NCBI RefSeq assembly: GCF_001655055.1
Contig: NZ_LXEW01000015.1
Span: forward strand, 124,001-188,000
DNA from: Providencia heimbachae ATCC 35613
GTDB lineage: Bacteria; Pseudomonadota; Gammaproteobacteria; Enterobacterales; Enterobacteriaceae
Direction of reading: 5' to 3'
Length of the DNA: 64,000 nt
A program made the translations under genes and the position numbers. Below the pieces are notes generated by a model that did not search any database, was not told where the DNA came from, and saw only the letters and a list, made by a program, of their open reading frames with translations. Of the stretch, positions 56,192 through 64,000 are shown piece by piece. Position 1 is the stretch's first letter; each line of letters opens with the position of its first letter.

Positions 56192-56916
56192 TGTTGTTCA
56201 TCCCCATCACTTTCTGCTGTTTCTTGGCCATCTTCAGCTTCATCTTCCTCGCCATCTTGCAACGATAATGCTCCTTCAAGGGAGATAGCTTCACCATCAC
56301 GGATCATGCGTAGTTGAGCATCTTGTGGATTATCCCCACTGCGTACATCCGCGCCGAAACGAAATACAGATTCGAAAATCACAAATTTACTCGAATCATT
56401 TTGCAGAAAATGCACCATACCTAAACGACGTAAACGGTTCAGAGAGGTTCTTAATTTTTCCTGCAATTTTTGTTTATCTAAGTCAGAGCCTGTCGAACGT
56501 TGGTTAACAAATTTCAATAATTTACTTTCATCAGCCAGCGATAAAAGTTCTTCAAATAGCTCTTGAGAGGTAAAAATACCTTGATTACTGAGTCGCTCAG
56601 GGCTGAGATAGAGGTAACACAGGATTTTACCCACCATCATGTCTAGCTCAGACAGGACTGAGCGAGGAATTAAGGTCGTCGAACGAGGTCGCAAATAGAA
56701 AAAACCTTCTGGTGCACGGATCAATTCAACGTTATAACGTGAGTAAAATTGTTCCAAATCTTCCTGAAAATCCATTAAAAATGCGTGATTATCAAGGTCA
56801 TCAATACTGATATGACGCCCTGAACGCAACTGGCTGTCGAGTTCTGGAAAAATAGGGTTAGCTAATGCTTGAGCCAGCTTTACTGGCATAAATTGTTCAA
56901 TATTTGTCGATGACAT
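56188..56916 (-). CDS. mukE: Chromosome partition protein MukE
   Basis: The 242-residue protein bridges MukF and Muk[21 protein letters not shown] at the N-terminus matches E. coli, so I start at ATG 56916, which overlaps mukF by 20 bases; the frame opens nine codons earlier. The winged-helix part [16 protein letters not shown] segment and the acidic C-terminal tail ([16 protein letters not shown]) are clear. It overlaps mukB by four bases. Confidence 0.95.
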   Translation of the reverse strand: MSSTNIEQFMPVKLAQALANPIFPELDSQLRSGRHISIDDLDNHAFLMDFQEDLEQFYSRYNVELIRAPEGFFYLRPRSTTLIPRSVLSELDMMVGKILCYLYLSPERLSNQGIFTSQELFEELLSLADESKLLKFVNQRSTGSDLDKQKLQEKLRTSLNRLRRLGMVHFLQNDSSKFVIFESVFRFGADVRSGDNPQDAQLRMIRDGEAISLEGALSLQDGEEDEAEDGQETAESDGDEQQ

Positions 56917-58222
56917 GTGCCTGTACCTTGGCTCCGTGATCATTAATAGCTTGCCATTCTGCCGGTAATCCCGCCAGTTCAGCCTCTGCGATACCTAGTC
57001 TTACAGCCTGATCGATAATAATACGTGCGACATCAAAATGACGCTTCTGTGGATACTGTTTTAAATACGCTTGCAGGATACGACCCATATCTAATGGCTG
57101 CTGATCCGTTTTATAGAATGCGAGCTCAGATTCAATTAATTCAGCCAATCGGTCATTAACCTCACTAAACTCTTCAAACTCAAGCTCTGGTGGTAATTCA
57201 CCCGTCACTTCTTCATCATGTAACGAAAGTTCTTCATCACGCATATCAAATAGCCTATCCGCATTGGCATAGGTCAATGCCCAAGGGCTATCGAGGTACT
57301 GCTGAACAGATAAACGTAAGCGTTGAGAAAATATGCGATTTTTATCCATATCAATCGCAGTACGGATAAATTTATGCACGTGGCGGTCATAACCAATCCA
57401 CAAATCAATAGATTGCTGTCCCCAGCTGACAATTCGGTCTAATTTATTTTGTAAATCAAAAATTAATCTATCAACCATATCAGAGAATTGAGGCGCATTC
57501 ATATTTGCTTCTTGGATGCGTAGCAAATTAGCTTGCAGTTTATCGCCTGCTGCTTCCAGCGTATCTTGCAATTCTCTCAATGTACCTGATGTTTCAGACA
57601 ATAATTGCTCACAGTTAGCGATAGCCGCTTGCCAATCTTGATTCAACAACGCCGCAATATCTTCTTTAACTGAATTTTGCTGCTCATCCATAATACGCTG
57701 TGATAAGTCAATGCTATCGAAGATTTCAGCAACTGAATATTTTAATGGGGCAAAAACATGTCGATGCCAATAATATTCATCACCACCTTCTTCTGCTGAT
57801 TCCGCAGCTCTTTGCAATTCCCCCGCAACAATCGATAACTGCATCGATAATCGTAATGTTGAAAACTCACGTTGGCGGATGTAGTAATCACTAATCCCAA
57901 TGCCAAGCGGAGTTAAACGGTAAATTGCATTTCCTTCGATAAAATCACTAGCAAAGCGGTTAAATATCTTTTGGCGAACCATATCATTGATGGCGTTATT
58001 CGCTCTGACCGAAAGTGATTCTGTGGTTTGCTCAAAACCTTTACAGACTTCACGAAAGGCATCAATTAGCTCCCCTTCGCTCATTTCACCATTAATCCGT
58101 TCGCTGTTTAGTACTGCTACCGCCAGCAAGAATGCTAATCGCTCTGCGGGGAGTGAAATCGCAAAATCATTCTTTCGAGCCCAAGACACAAGTTCGGGGA
58201 CGGTCTGGGATAACTCACTCAT
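56897..58222 (-). CDS. mukF: Kleisin MukF
   Basis: The 441-residue kleisin has an N-terminal winged helix ([20 protein letters not shown]), a middle helical domain (about 120-290) and a C-terminal winged helix (about 330-441) that binds the MukB head. It is the second gene of the cmoM-mukF-mukE-mukB operon, overlapping cmoM by four bases. Confidence 0.96.
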   Translation of the reverse strand: MSELSQTVPELVSWARKNDFAISLPAERLAFLLAVAVLNSERINGEMSEGELIDAFREVCKGFEQTTESLSVRANNAINDMVRQKIFNRFASDFIEGNAIYRLTPLGIGISDYYIRQREFSTLRLSMQLSIVAGELQRAAESAEEGGDEYYWHRHVFAPLKYSVAEIFDSIDLSQRIMDEQQNSVKEDIAALLNQDWQAAIANCEQLLSETSGTLRELQDTLEAAGDKLQANLLRIQEANMNAPQFSDMVDRLIFDLQNKLDRIVSWGQQSIDLWIGYDRHVHKFIRTAIDMDKNRIFSQRLRLSVQQYLDSPWALTYANADRLFDMRDEELSLHDEEVTGELPPELEFEEFSEVNDRLAELIESELAFYKTDQQPLDMGRILQAYLKQYPQKRHFDVARIIIDQAVRLGIAEAELAGLPAEWQAINDHGAKVQAHVIDKY

Positions 58223-59007
58223 AAATCGTCCTTTTGTTTTTGTTTTCGTGCCATCACATGAACATAACGCCCCATGCTAATATAGGGTTCTTCACGGCAA
58301 TATTGCTGTTCAAGCGCCAGCAATGCGGGGAAATCTTTTTGTTGTAACTGCCGGCTTTGTAGATAGTCATGAAACACTCTTACGCCACTTTTACCTAAGA
58401 TATCCATTCCACAAGCCAACAGCCACTCATCAACCTGCTGCGGGAAGAGTGGATTTTGCGGCGACAACGAACGTTTTCGTCTACGTTGAATGTGAGGCGT
58501 TGCAAGATGGAAATTACCTAAAATTGCATTACGCATCACTAAGCCATTTGCATTATAGAACATGACAGAAAATATGCCTTCTGGTCTGATTATATCGACC
58601 AACTGTTCAATTGCATATTTTTGATCGCTAATCCATTCAAGCACAGCATGAAAGAGTACCAGATCAACCGGTTCATTTAAATGCTGGGCAATATCTTGTA
58701 CTGCGCTGTTAACAAAGCGTATGTTTTCACTAATCCCTTGTTCTTGCGCAAGTTCACTGGCTCTTTCGAGCATTTCTTCAGATAAATCGCAAAGTATGAC
58801 TTTATGCCCCATCGCTGCAAGTTTGCGCGAAAAATGGCCTTCACCGCCTCCAGCATCAAGTATGCGTAAAGTTTCACCTTTAAAATGGTTTTCTAATAAG
58901 TGATTCAGATCTTGCCAAACAACCGCTTCGCGAATCTTACCTTTTGTCGTTCCATAGATATTTTTTGCGAATTTATCGACAATATCATCAAAGTTGCGGT
59001 CTGCCAT
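58219..59007 (-). CDS. cmoM: tRNA 5-carboxymethoxyuridine methyltransferase CmoM
   Basis: The 262-residue SAM methyltransferase (older name SmtA) methylates cmo5U34 in certain tRNAs to mcmo5U. Motif [19 protein letters not shown], motif [13 protein letters not shown] and [11 protein letters not shown] are visible. It heads the muk operon and overlaps mukF by four bases, the same as in E. coli. Confidence 0.93.
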   Translation of the reverse strand: MADRNFDDIVDKFAKNIYGTTKGKIREAVVWQDLNHLLENHFKGETLRILDAGGGEGHFSRKLAAMGHKVILCDLSEEMLERASELAQEQGISENIRFVNSAVQDIAQHLNEPVDLVLFHAVLEWISDQKYAIEQLVDIIRPEGIFSVMFYNANGLVMRNAILGNFHLATPHIQRRRKRSLSPQNPLFPQQVDEWLLACGMDILGKSGVRVFHDYLQSRQLQQKDFPALLALEQQYCREEPYISMGRYVHVMARKQKQKDDL

Positions 59008-59349
59008 GTGCCATCCAGTTGCTTATAATTCATCAATATCGTACAACACCAAAATCAGTCAGTTCTTATCTTGAGCTTAATGAAAACCAGTTAATTCGAG
59101 CAGATGATCAACATAGTCTGTTGCTTTCATATTTCGTTTAATTGTGTTGGATTTGGGTGATGACGTAATCCCGAATTATAACAGATAATAGCTATATTTT
59201 TGCATAGTACTTTATTTTGCTGATTGAATTTCATTTTGGCATCATAGTGTGTGCGCTGAGCTGCAAAATAATTGTGAATTAGGTTCAATTGTATGACAGG
59301 ATTAATTCAACACAATACGTTATCAATAACCTTCTAAATTAGGCTTACT
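59008..59349. other. Divergent promoter region of cmoM-muk and elyC
   Basis: The 342 bases separate the divergent cmoM and elyC genes. No gene is supported. It is A+T-rich; a 22-base stretch TAACAGATAATAGCTATATT near 59180 looks like a promoter-type region but I name no site. Confidence 0.35.
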
Positions 59350-60177
59350 ATGTTATTCCTATTAAAAAAATATATTGGCTCGCTCTTGATGCCATTACCC
59401 TTGCTACTGATTATTGGGTTTATCGGCTTAATTTTACTGTGGTTTACTCGCTGGCAAAAAAGTGGGAAAACCTTAGTTACCGCCAGCTTAGTCATCATCA
59501 TGTTATTAGGGCTACAACCCATCTCTGATACCTTGCTCGCCCCCGTTGAAGGGAAATATAACCAGCGTTATGAACTCATAACCCGTAATCCGCCAGAAAA
59601 TATCCATTATATTGTTGTTCTCGGTGGTGGTTTTACCTACAACCCTGATTGGAGTCCAAGTGCTAATTTATTAAACAATAGTCTTCCTCGCGTTACCGAA
59701 GGGGTGCGCCTGTATCTAAAACATCCAGGTAGCAAGCTTATTTTCACCGGTGGAAAAGCCAACAGCAGCATAAGTAGCGCAGAGGTTGCGGCGCAAGTGG
59801 CTCAATCTTTAGGTGTTCCACCTGAAGATACTATCCCCTTGACTGAACCTAAAGACACACAGGAAGAAGCGTTTGAAGTTGAGAAGATTATTGGTAAAGA
59901 GCCTTTTTTACTCGTGACATCAGCAAACCATTTACCAAGAGCAATAACCATGTTTACCCGCAGAGGCATGCAGCCATTCCCTGCTCCGGCAAATCAACTG
60001 GTTATTACCAGCGGTATCAATCCATGGGAGAAATATATCCCATCATCTAATTACTTTGGTCATAGTGAACGAGCTTGGTATGAACTAATTGGCACCATTT
60101 GGTGGCATTTAAAACCGGATAATAGCCAATCTATCGAGCCAATTTTACTGACGCCTGAAAGTGTTACTGCAGAATAA
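59350..60177 (+). CDS. elyC: Envelope biogenesis factor ElyC (DUF218)
   Basis: The 275-residue inner membrane protein has two N-terminal membrane helices (about 7-55) and a periplasmic DUF218 domain with IVVLGGGFTYNPDWSPSANL, KLIFTGGKA and LLVTSANHLPRA. In E. coli ElyC is needed for peptidoglycan synthesis at low temperature and for undecaprenyl-carrier metabolism. It is divergent from cmoM and convergent with kdsB. In E. coli ycbJ lies between elyC and kdsB; it is absent here. Confidence 0.93.
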   Translation: MLFLLKKYIGSLLMPLPLLLIIGFIGLILLWFTRWQKSGKTLVTASLVIIMLLGLQPISDTLLAPVEGKYNQRYELITRNPPENIHYIVVLGGGFTYNPDWSPSANLLNNSLPRVTEGVRLYLKHPGSKLIFTGGKANSSISSAEVAAQVAQSLGVPPEDTIPLTEPKDTQEEAFEVEKIIGKEPFLLVTSANHLPRAITMFTRRGMQPFPAPANQLVITSGINPWEKYIPSSNYFGHSERAWYELIGTIWWHLKPDNSQSIEPILLTPESVTAE

Positions 60178-60181
60178 AAAC

Positions 60182-60224
60182 AAAAAAAGGTGTCACTCAT
60201 CTTAAAGTGTACACCTTTTATTTT
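60182..60224. terminator. Bidirectional terminator between elyC and kdsB
   Basis: AAAAGGTGT and ACACCTTTT pair over a loop of about 18 bases, with A-run before and T-rich run after. It lies between the two convergent stops. Confidence 0.8.
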
Positions 60225-60237
60225 AGCGAGACTGTGA

Positions 60238-60984
60238 TTATAAAATAAATTGTTTTCTCACTAACTCAAGATCTTGTGGAGTATCAACCCCTGCTCCCGG
60301 CGTTTTTTCAGCCACTGCGACATGGATTTTCTCACCATACCATAGCACTCTAAGTTGCTCGAGCATCTCGATTTTTTCTAGTGGGCTAGCTTCCCATTTA
60401 ATATAGCGACGAATAAAACCTGCACGGTAAGCATAAATACCAATGTGACGTAAGAAACAGTCACTGATTTTATCCTGACTCACCGCAAAGTTATCTCTAT
60501 CCCAAGGGATCGTGGCTCGAGAGAAATAGAGAGCATAACCTTCGTTATCCGTCACAACCTTAACCGCATTTGGGTTAAAAGCTTCAGCGGCATCATGGAT
60601 TGGAACGGCCAAAGTCCCCATGTTAGCCTTACTTCCTTGAAGATTACCAGCAACTTGGCTAATAATTTCAGGTGGAATTAAAGGCTCATCTCCTTGCACA
60701 TTCACAATGATTTCATCATCTGAAAAACCATAAGTATCGATGACTTCTGCCAATCTTTCTGTGCCTGATTGATGGTCTGGGTTTGTCATGCAAGCTTCAC
60801 CACCTGCCTGAATAACCGCAGCAGCAACATCTGGGTGGTCAGTCGCGACAATGACTCGACTTGCCCCTGACTTTATCGCTTGTTCCATTACACGTACAAC
60901 CATCGGTTTGCCATGAATATCGGCCAGTGGCTTACCGGGTAATCGTGTTGATGCATAACGAGCAGGAATGATAACCGTGAACAT
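60238..60984 (-). CDS. kdsB: CMP-KDO synthetase KdsB
   Basis: The 248-residue enzyme activates KDO with CTP for lipopolysaccharide inner core. The nucleotide-binding [34 protein letters not shown] and the KDO-binding ATIPWDRD segment are intact. A GGACAGTAACC spacer carries a modest ribosome site. It follows ycaR by five bases, as in E. coli. Confidence 0.97.
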   Translation of the reverse strand: MFTVIIPARYASTRLPGKPLADIHGKPMVVRVMEQAIKSGASRVIVATDHPDVAAAVIQAGGEACMTNPDHQSGTERLAEVIDTYGFSDDEIIVNVQGDEPLIPPEIISQVAGNLQGSKANMGTLAVPIHDAAEAFNPNAVKVVTDNEGYALYFSRATIPWDRDNFAVSQDKISDCFLRHIGIYAYRAGFIRRYIKWEASPLEKIEMLEQLRVLWYGEKIHVAVAEKTPGAGVDTPQDLELVRKQFIL

Positions 60985-60989
60985 AATGG

Positions 60990-61169
60990 TTACTGTCCTT
61001 CATCTAATGAAACTTGACGCGCTTCAACTTCTAGCAGAACAGGAATACCATCTCGAATTGGATATGCGAGATGATCAAATTTGCAGATTAATTCGAGGTT
61101 GTCTTTGTTGTAACTTAATTTGCCGTGGCAGACAGGACAAGCAATGATTTCAAGTAAACGGTGATCCAT
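60990..61169 (-). CDS. ycaR: YcaR, Trm112-family zinc-ribbon-like protein
   Basis: A 59-residue protein, [20 protein letters not shown]..., with a CPVC pair and, later, a single Cys ([20 protein letters not shown]) as in the Trm112/UPF0434 family. The start ATG 61169 is six bases after GGGAG; an ATG four codons earlier lies before that site and is rejected. It overlaps functionally with kdsB as an operon partner; the exact role is unknown. Confidence 0.92.
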   Translation of the reverse strand: MDHRLLEIIACPVCHGKLSYNKDNLELICKFDHLAYPIRDGIPVLLEVEARQVSLDEGQ

Positions 61170-61254
61170 GTTTTCTCCCAAATGGAATTAACTCACTTGG
61201 AGTCAGGATATCACATGCAGATATCACCGTTAACTTTAATCTTTCTAGATAAGG

Positions 61255-61290
61255 TCTCCTGCAGAAGATAAGAGGATAATGTGCAGGAGA
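61255..61290 (-). terminator. Hairpin after the cold-shock-like gene
   Basis: TCTCCTGCA (61255-61263) pairs with TGCAGGAGA (61282-61290) over an 18-base loop, 22 bases past the csp stop. There is no clean T-run, so it may be only a partial terminator before ycaR. Confidence 0.5.
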
Positions 61291-61312
61291 AATAGTTCTG
61301 TTAACTATTTAA

Positions 61313-61528
61313 TTAGTAAGCTATAACATCAGCGGCTGTTATGCCACATGAGCTGCGAGTCACAGAAAACTCGACATTTTGGCCTTCGAACAATGATTTA
61401 ATTTTAGTACTAGCAATTGATTTACTTGTTACAAACACATCATCACCACCGTTGAATGGTGAAATAAAACCGTAACCTTCTTTTGCGTCAAACCATTTAA
61501 CTCGACCCATATGTAATTGAAAATTCAT
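61313..61528 (-). CDS. CspA-family cold-shock-like protein
   Basis: The 71-residue protein is one cold-shock domain: MGRVKWFDAKEGYGFISPFN contains the RNP1-like segment and DDVFVTSKSI the RNP2-like one. In the classic proteins RNP2 is VFVH; here the His is Thr, and the C-terminal part EFSVTRSSCGITAADVIAY is diverged, so it may be a CspA paralogue with altered RNA binding. AAGGAG precedes the ATG. It stands where E. coli has ycaQ. I do not assign a specific csp name. Confidence 0.88.
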   Translation of the reverse strand: MNFQLHMGRVKWFDAKEGYGFISPFNGGDDVFVTSKSIASTKIKSLFEGQNVEFSVTRSSCGITAADVIAY

Positions 61529-62055
61529 ATTAAAACTCCTTTTGTTCTAAGAACAATTTTTCTTTTTATCGTTTTATCATTACTCTTTGCTGTCTTCCCA
61601 TTATGATTTGCCGATTTACCCATCACTCTTCAAGATACTAAGCCATTGTCTATACTCTGTTAATTGGGGTACTTACATTTTTATGTACCCAACTACATTT
61701 ATTTATTCACGGCTTATCAACTACGTTTTTCTTGAATTATTTTTGGTATACAAACAGTCTAAGAGTAATTAAACCTTTACCAATATTGATGCACTTAATT
61801 GTTGTGCACCGTTTATGTACTACGATCCTATAGTGAATTTCAGACACCGAGTATCTACTGTGAAATTAACAGTGTATTTTGACATTATGATGACAAAACG
61901 AGTATTAATGTAGATATTGCGAGGATATGAAGACTAACTAAAGAACGGACCGTAAAATTTAAGCTAGTATAAAACCCAGTTACTAATGTATTGCATCCCT
62001 ATACATAATAAGTGGATCTATATCACAATGGCGATATTATTATCACAGTGATACA
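61529..62055. other. Long non-coding region between the csp-like gene and lpxK
   Basis: The 527 A+T-rich bases hold the promoter and leader of the csp-like gene (minus strand). Cold-shock genes often have leaders over 150 bases, which fits. A TATCAC/GTGATA inverted repeat around 62040-62052 lies just after the lpxK stop and could be its terminator. The 61-codon plus-strand frame in the middle has no ribosome site and an unconvincing composition. Confidence 0.4.
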
Positions 62056-63054
62056 TTATAGGCAAGTTTTTTTATTATCTGAAATGATGTTTTTTATTTC
62101 GCTTAGGATAGTTTGAGAGCCATTTTTCTCTAATTCCACGTTTACCGGCAAGTACCACCAATTAGCTTGAGCAAAAGGTTGGCATTTAACGGCATCTTTT
62201 TCTGTCATTAACAAACATTCGTTTGATTTAGTTAATGAAGATAGCTGTTGTTGCTCATACGGTTGATGATCTGAGAAGGCATGCACACTTAACAAGGTTA
62301 AGCCTTTACTTTGTAAAGAAGCAAAAAAACGAGGTGGATGCCCAATCCCCGCCATTGCAACCACCGCGCTTAATTGTGTGACGGGGCGTGTTTCTCCGCT
62401 AAGAAGATTTATAGCCACATCACCTTCCAGTGACATGGCTATTTCATTATTGTGTGGCTGGCCGCCATTGGTAATCAACGCATTGACACTTTTCAGGCGA
62501 CACGTTGTTTCACGCATCGGCCCAGCAGGTAACCACCAACCATTACCAAAACGGCGCTGACCGTCAATAACCACAATCTCATAGTCCCGTTGTAGCGCAT
62601 AGTGCTGCAAGCCATCATCGGTAATAATGACATCTAATTGGTTTTTATCTAATAACGCTTTGATTGCTTCACTACGTTTTGGCGCAACGGCAACAGGAAC
62701 CTTGGTTCTATGGTAAATCAACACAGGCTCATCACCGGCTAATTCTGTCGTGCTGTTTCCATCAAGAACTAATGGATAGTGATTGGATTTACCGCCATAC
62801 CCTCGAGAAACAACGCCAACTCGGTAGCCTTCGCTGATTAATGATTCAACCAACCAAATTACGACGGGCGTTTTACCATTACCGCCTGCCGTTAAGTTAC
62901 CTACAATAACGACAGGAACAGGTGCCTTCCAAGAACGAAATAGCCCGGTTTTATAGCCAATAAGCCTAACCGCCGTTATCAACCCATACAAAATAGACAA
63001 CGGCAGTAGCAAAATATATAGCCATGATTTACCTGACCAAATTCGCTCAATCAT
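62056..63054 (-). CDS. lpxK: Tetraacyldisaccharide 4'-kinase LpxK
   Basis: The 332-residue membrane-associated kinase phosphorylates the lipid A disaccharide at the 4' position. The N-terminal membrane helix ([20 protein letters not shown]), the Walker A-like [20 protein letters not shown] and [20 protein letters not shown] motif are visible. It overlaps the msbA stop by four bases (ATGA), the conserved msbA-lpxK coupling. Confidence 0.96.
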   Translation of the reverse strand: MIERIWSGKSWLYILLLPLSILYGLITAVRLIGYKTGLFRSWKAPVPVVIVGNLTAGGNGKTPVVIWLVESLISEGYRVGVVSRGYGGKSNHYPLVLDGNSTTELAGDEPVLIYHRTKVPVAVAPKRSEAIKALLDKNQLDVIITDDGLQHYALQRDYEIVVIDGQRRFGNGWWLPAGPMRETTCRLKSVNALITNGGQPHNNEIAMSLEGDVAINLLSGETRPVTQLSAVVAMAGIGHPPRFFASLQSKGLTLLSVHAFSDHQPYEQQQLSSLTKSNECLLMTEKDAVKCQPFAQANWWYLPVNVELEKNGSQTILSEIKNIISDNKKTCL

Positions 63055-64000
63055 TGCTTAAATTGGATCCTGTGTAATTGGGCATAGGCACCCTCTTTAG
63101 CCAGTAAGTCCACATGCGTTCCGCGCTCAATAATGTGCCCATCTTGAACAACCAAGATTTCATCCGCATTTTCGATAGTTGATAGTCGGTGAGCAATAAC
63201 CAGTGATGTTCTATTCTTTTGTAACTCATCAAGTGCTGCTTGTATTGCGCGCTCAGACTCTGTATCCAAAGCCGATGTTGCTTCATCAAGGATCAAGATA
63301 GGTGCATCACGTAGCAGTGCTCGCGCTATTGCTATACGTTGACGTTGACCACCCGATAGCATCACACCATTTTCGCCAATAACTGTATCTAAGCCTTTAT
63401 CTAACTTGTCAATAAAGTCCATGGCATAAGCCATATGAGCGGCTTTTTCTATCTGTTCACGGCTATAGTTACCATCTGTTGCATATGCAATATTATTCGC
63501 AATGGTATCGTTAAACAGGTAAACATGCTGAGAGACTAAAGCAACCTGGCTGCGTAATGATGAAAGAGTGTATTCCCGGATATCATGTCCATCAATACGA
63601 ATACTGCCTTTATCAATGTCATAAAAACGGGTAATCAAATTAGCAATTGTCGATTTACCTGACCCCGAACGCCCCACTAAAGCAACGGATTTGCCCGCAG
63701 GTAACGTAAACGAAACATCTTCTAGTGCAGGATGTTCTTTCGTCGCATAAGTAAAAGTAACATGATCAAATTCGATATCGCCTTTTACTTCTTTAAGAAC
63801 TTTCGTTCCTTCGTCTTTCTCTTGTTCTGTATCTAATATGACAAATAATGTCTGACAAGCCGCCATACCACGTTGAAATTGTGCATTCACGTTGGTTAAT
63901 GATTTTAAAGGACGCATTAATGCAAACATTGATGAGAAGACAACGGCAATTGTTCCTGACGTTAATTGGTCACGAATTTCAGGAAAACTGGCCGCAAACA
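63051..64000 (-). CDS. msbA: Lipid A flippase MsbA, partial (5' half outside the window)
   Basis: The frame runs off the right edge; the visible 315 residues are the C-terminal half of a 580-residue half-transporter. The last part of the membrane domain ([20 protein letters not shown]) is followed by the ATPase domain with Walker [15 protein letters not shown]-loop [13 protein letters not shown], signature [16 protein letters not shown], Walker [13 protein letters not shown] and the H-loop IAHRLSTIE. MsbA flips core-lipid A across the inner membrane. A methionine at 63929 is internal, not the start. Confidence 0.97.
   Translation of the reverse strand, partial: FAASFPEIRDQLTSGTIAVVFSSMFALMRPLKSLTNVNAQFQRGMAACQTLFVILDTEQEKDEGTKVLKEVKGDIEFDHVTFTYATKEHPALEDVSFTLPAGKSVALVGRSGSGKSTIANLITRFYDIDKGSIRIDGHDIREYTLSSLRSQVALVSQHVYLFNDTIANNIAYATDGNYSREQIEKAAHMAYAMDFIDKLDKGLDTVIGENGVMLSGGQRQRIAIARALLRDAPILILDEATSALDTESERAIQAALDELQKNRTSLVIAHRLSTIENADEILVVQDGHIIERGTHVDLLAKEGAYAQLHRIQFKQ

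Noticed and set aside
61587..61772. Plus-strand 61-codon frame upstream of the csp-like gene
   Set aside because: It has no ribosome site, is dominated by aromatic and Ile/Tyr residues typical of A+T-rich non-coding DNA, and runs against the leader of the csp-like gene.

Overview
The window is a chromosomal segment of an enteric gammaproteobacterium. It is moderately A+T-rich. From about 12.6 kb to the right end the gene order is nearly that of the Escherichia coli 21-22 minute region, and the proteins are clearly enterobacterial but diverged from E. coli. The order and the look of OmpA, OmpF, SulA and MatP suggest Morganellaceae, most likely Providencia; this is inference from recognition, not from a search.

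Region 1 (1 to about 12.6 kb) is most of a P4-like integrative element (satellite prophage), cut by the left window edge. Reading leftwards from the insertion site there are a P4-type tyrosine integrase beside the 3' end of a tRNA-Ser(UGA) gene, two overlapping A+T-rich genes of unknown function that share a C-terminal domain, an AlpA-type regulator, a Bro-N protein, an Ash/Icd-like reading frame with a ribbon-helix-helix gene lying antisense inside it, a chain of very small genes joined by 4-base start/stop overlaps (three of them 57-59 codons long), an ORF6N protein, a P4 alpha-type primase/helicase, a symmetric array of TGACACAC iterons that looks like a replication origin, and beyond it a ProQ/FinO-domain protein and a lipoprotein. 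No capsid, terminase or P4 late genes lie inside the window; they could lie to the left.

Region 2 (12.6-26.3 kb) is core genome: serT-like tRNA, tusE, yccX, hspQ, yccU, mgsA, helD, yccS, tfoX/sxy, sulA with a LexA box, ompA, matP, a small GhoT/OrtT-family membrane toxin gene, the Lon-like gene ycbZ, fabA with adjacent FadR- and FabR-type operators, and rmf.

Region 3 (26.6-47.8 kb) carries pqiABC (lipid transport across the envelope), uup, rlmKL, ycbX, zapC, pyrD, pepN, pncB, asnS, ompF and aspC. Two imperfect palindromic intergenic repeats (25948-26045 and 42277-42397) look like non-autonomous repeat elements.

Region 4 (47-64 kb) carries gloC, mepK, ldtD, aphA, the condensin operon cmoM-mukF-mukE-mukB, elyC, kdsB, ycaR, a CspA-family gene, lpxK and the 3' half of msbA, which is cut by the right edge. 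Themes are cell-wall remodelling, chromosome organisation (MatP, MukBEF) and lipopolysaccharide synthesis and export (KdsB, LpxK, MsbA).
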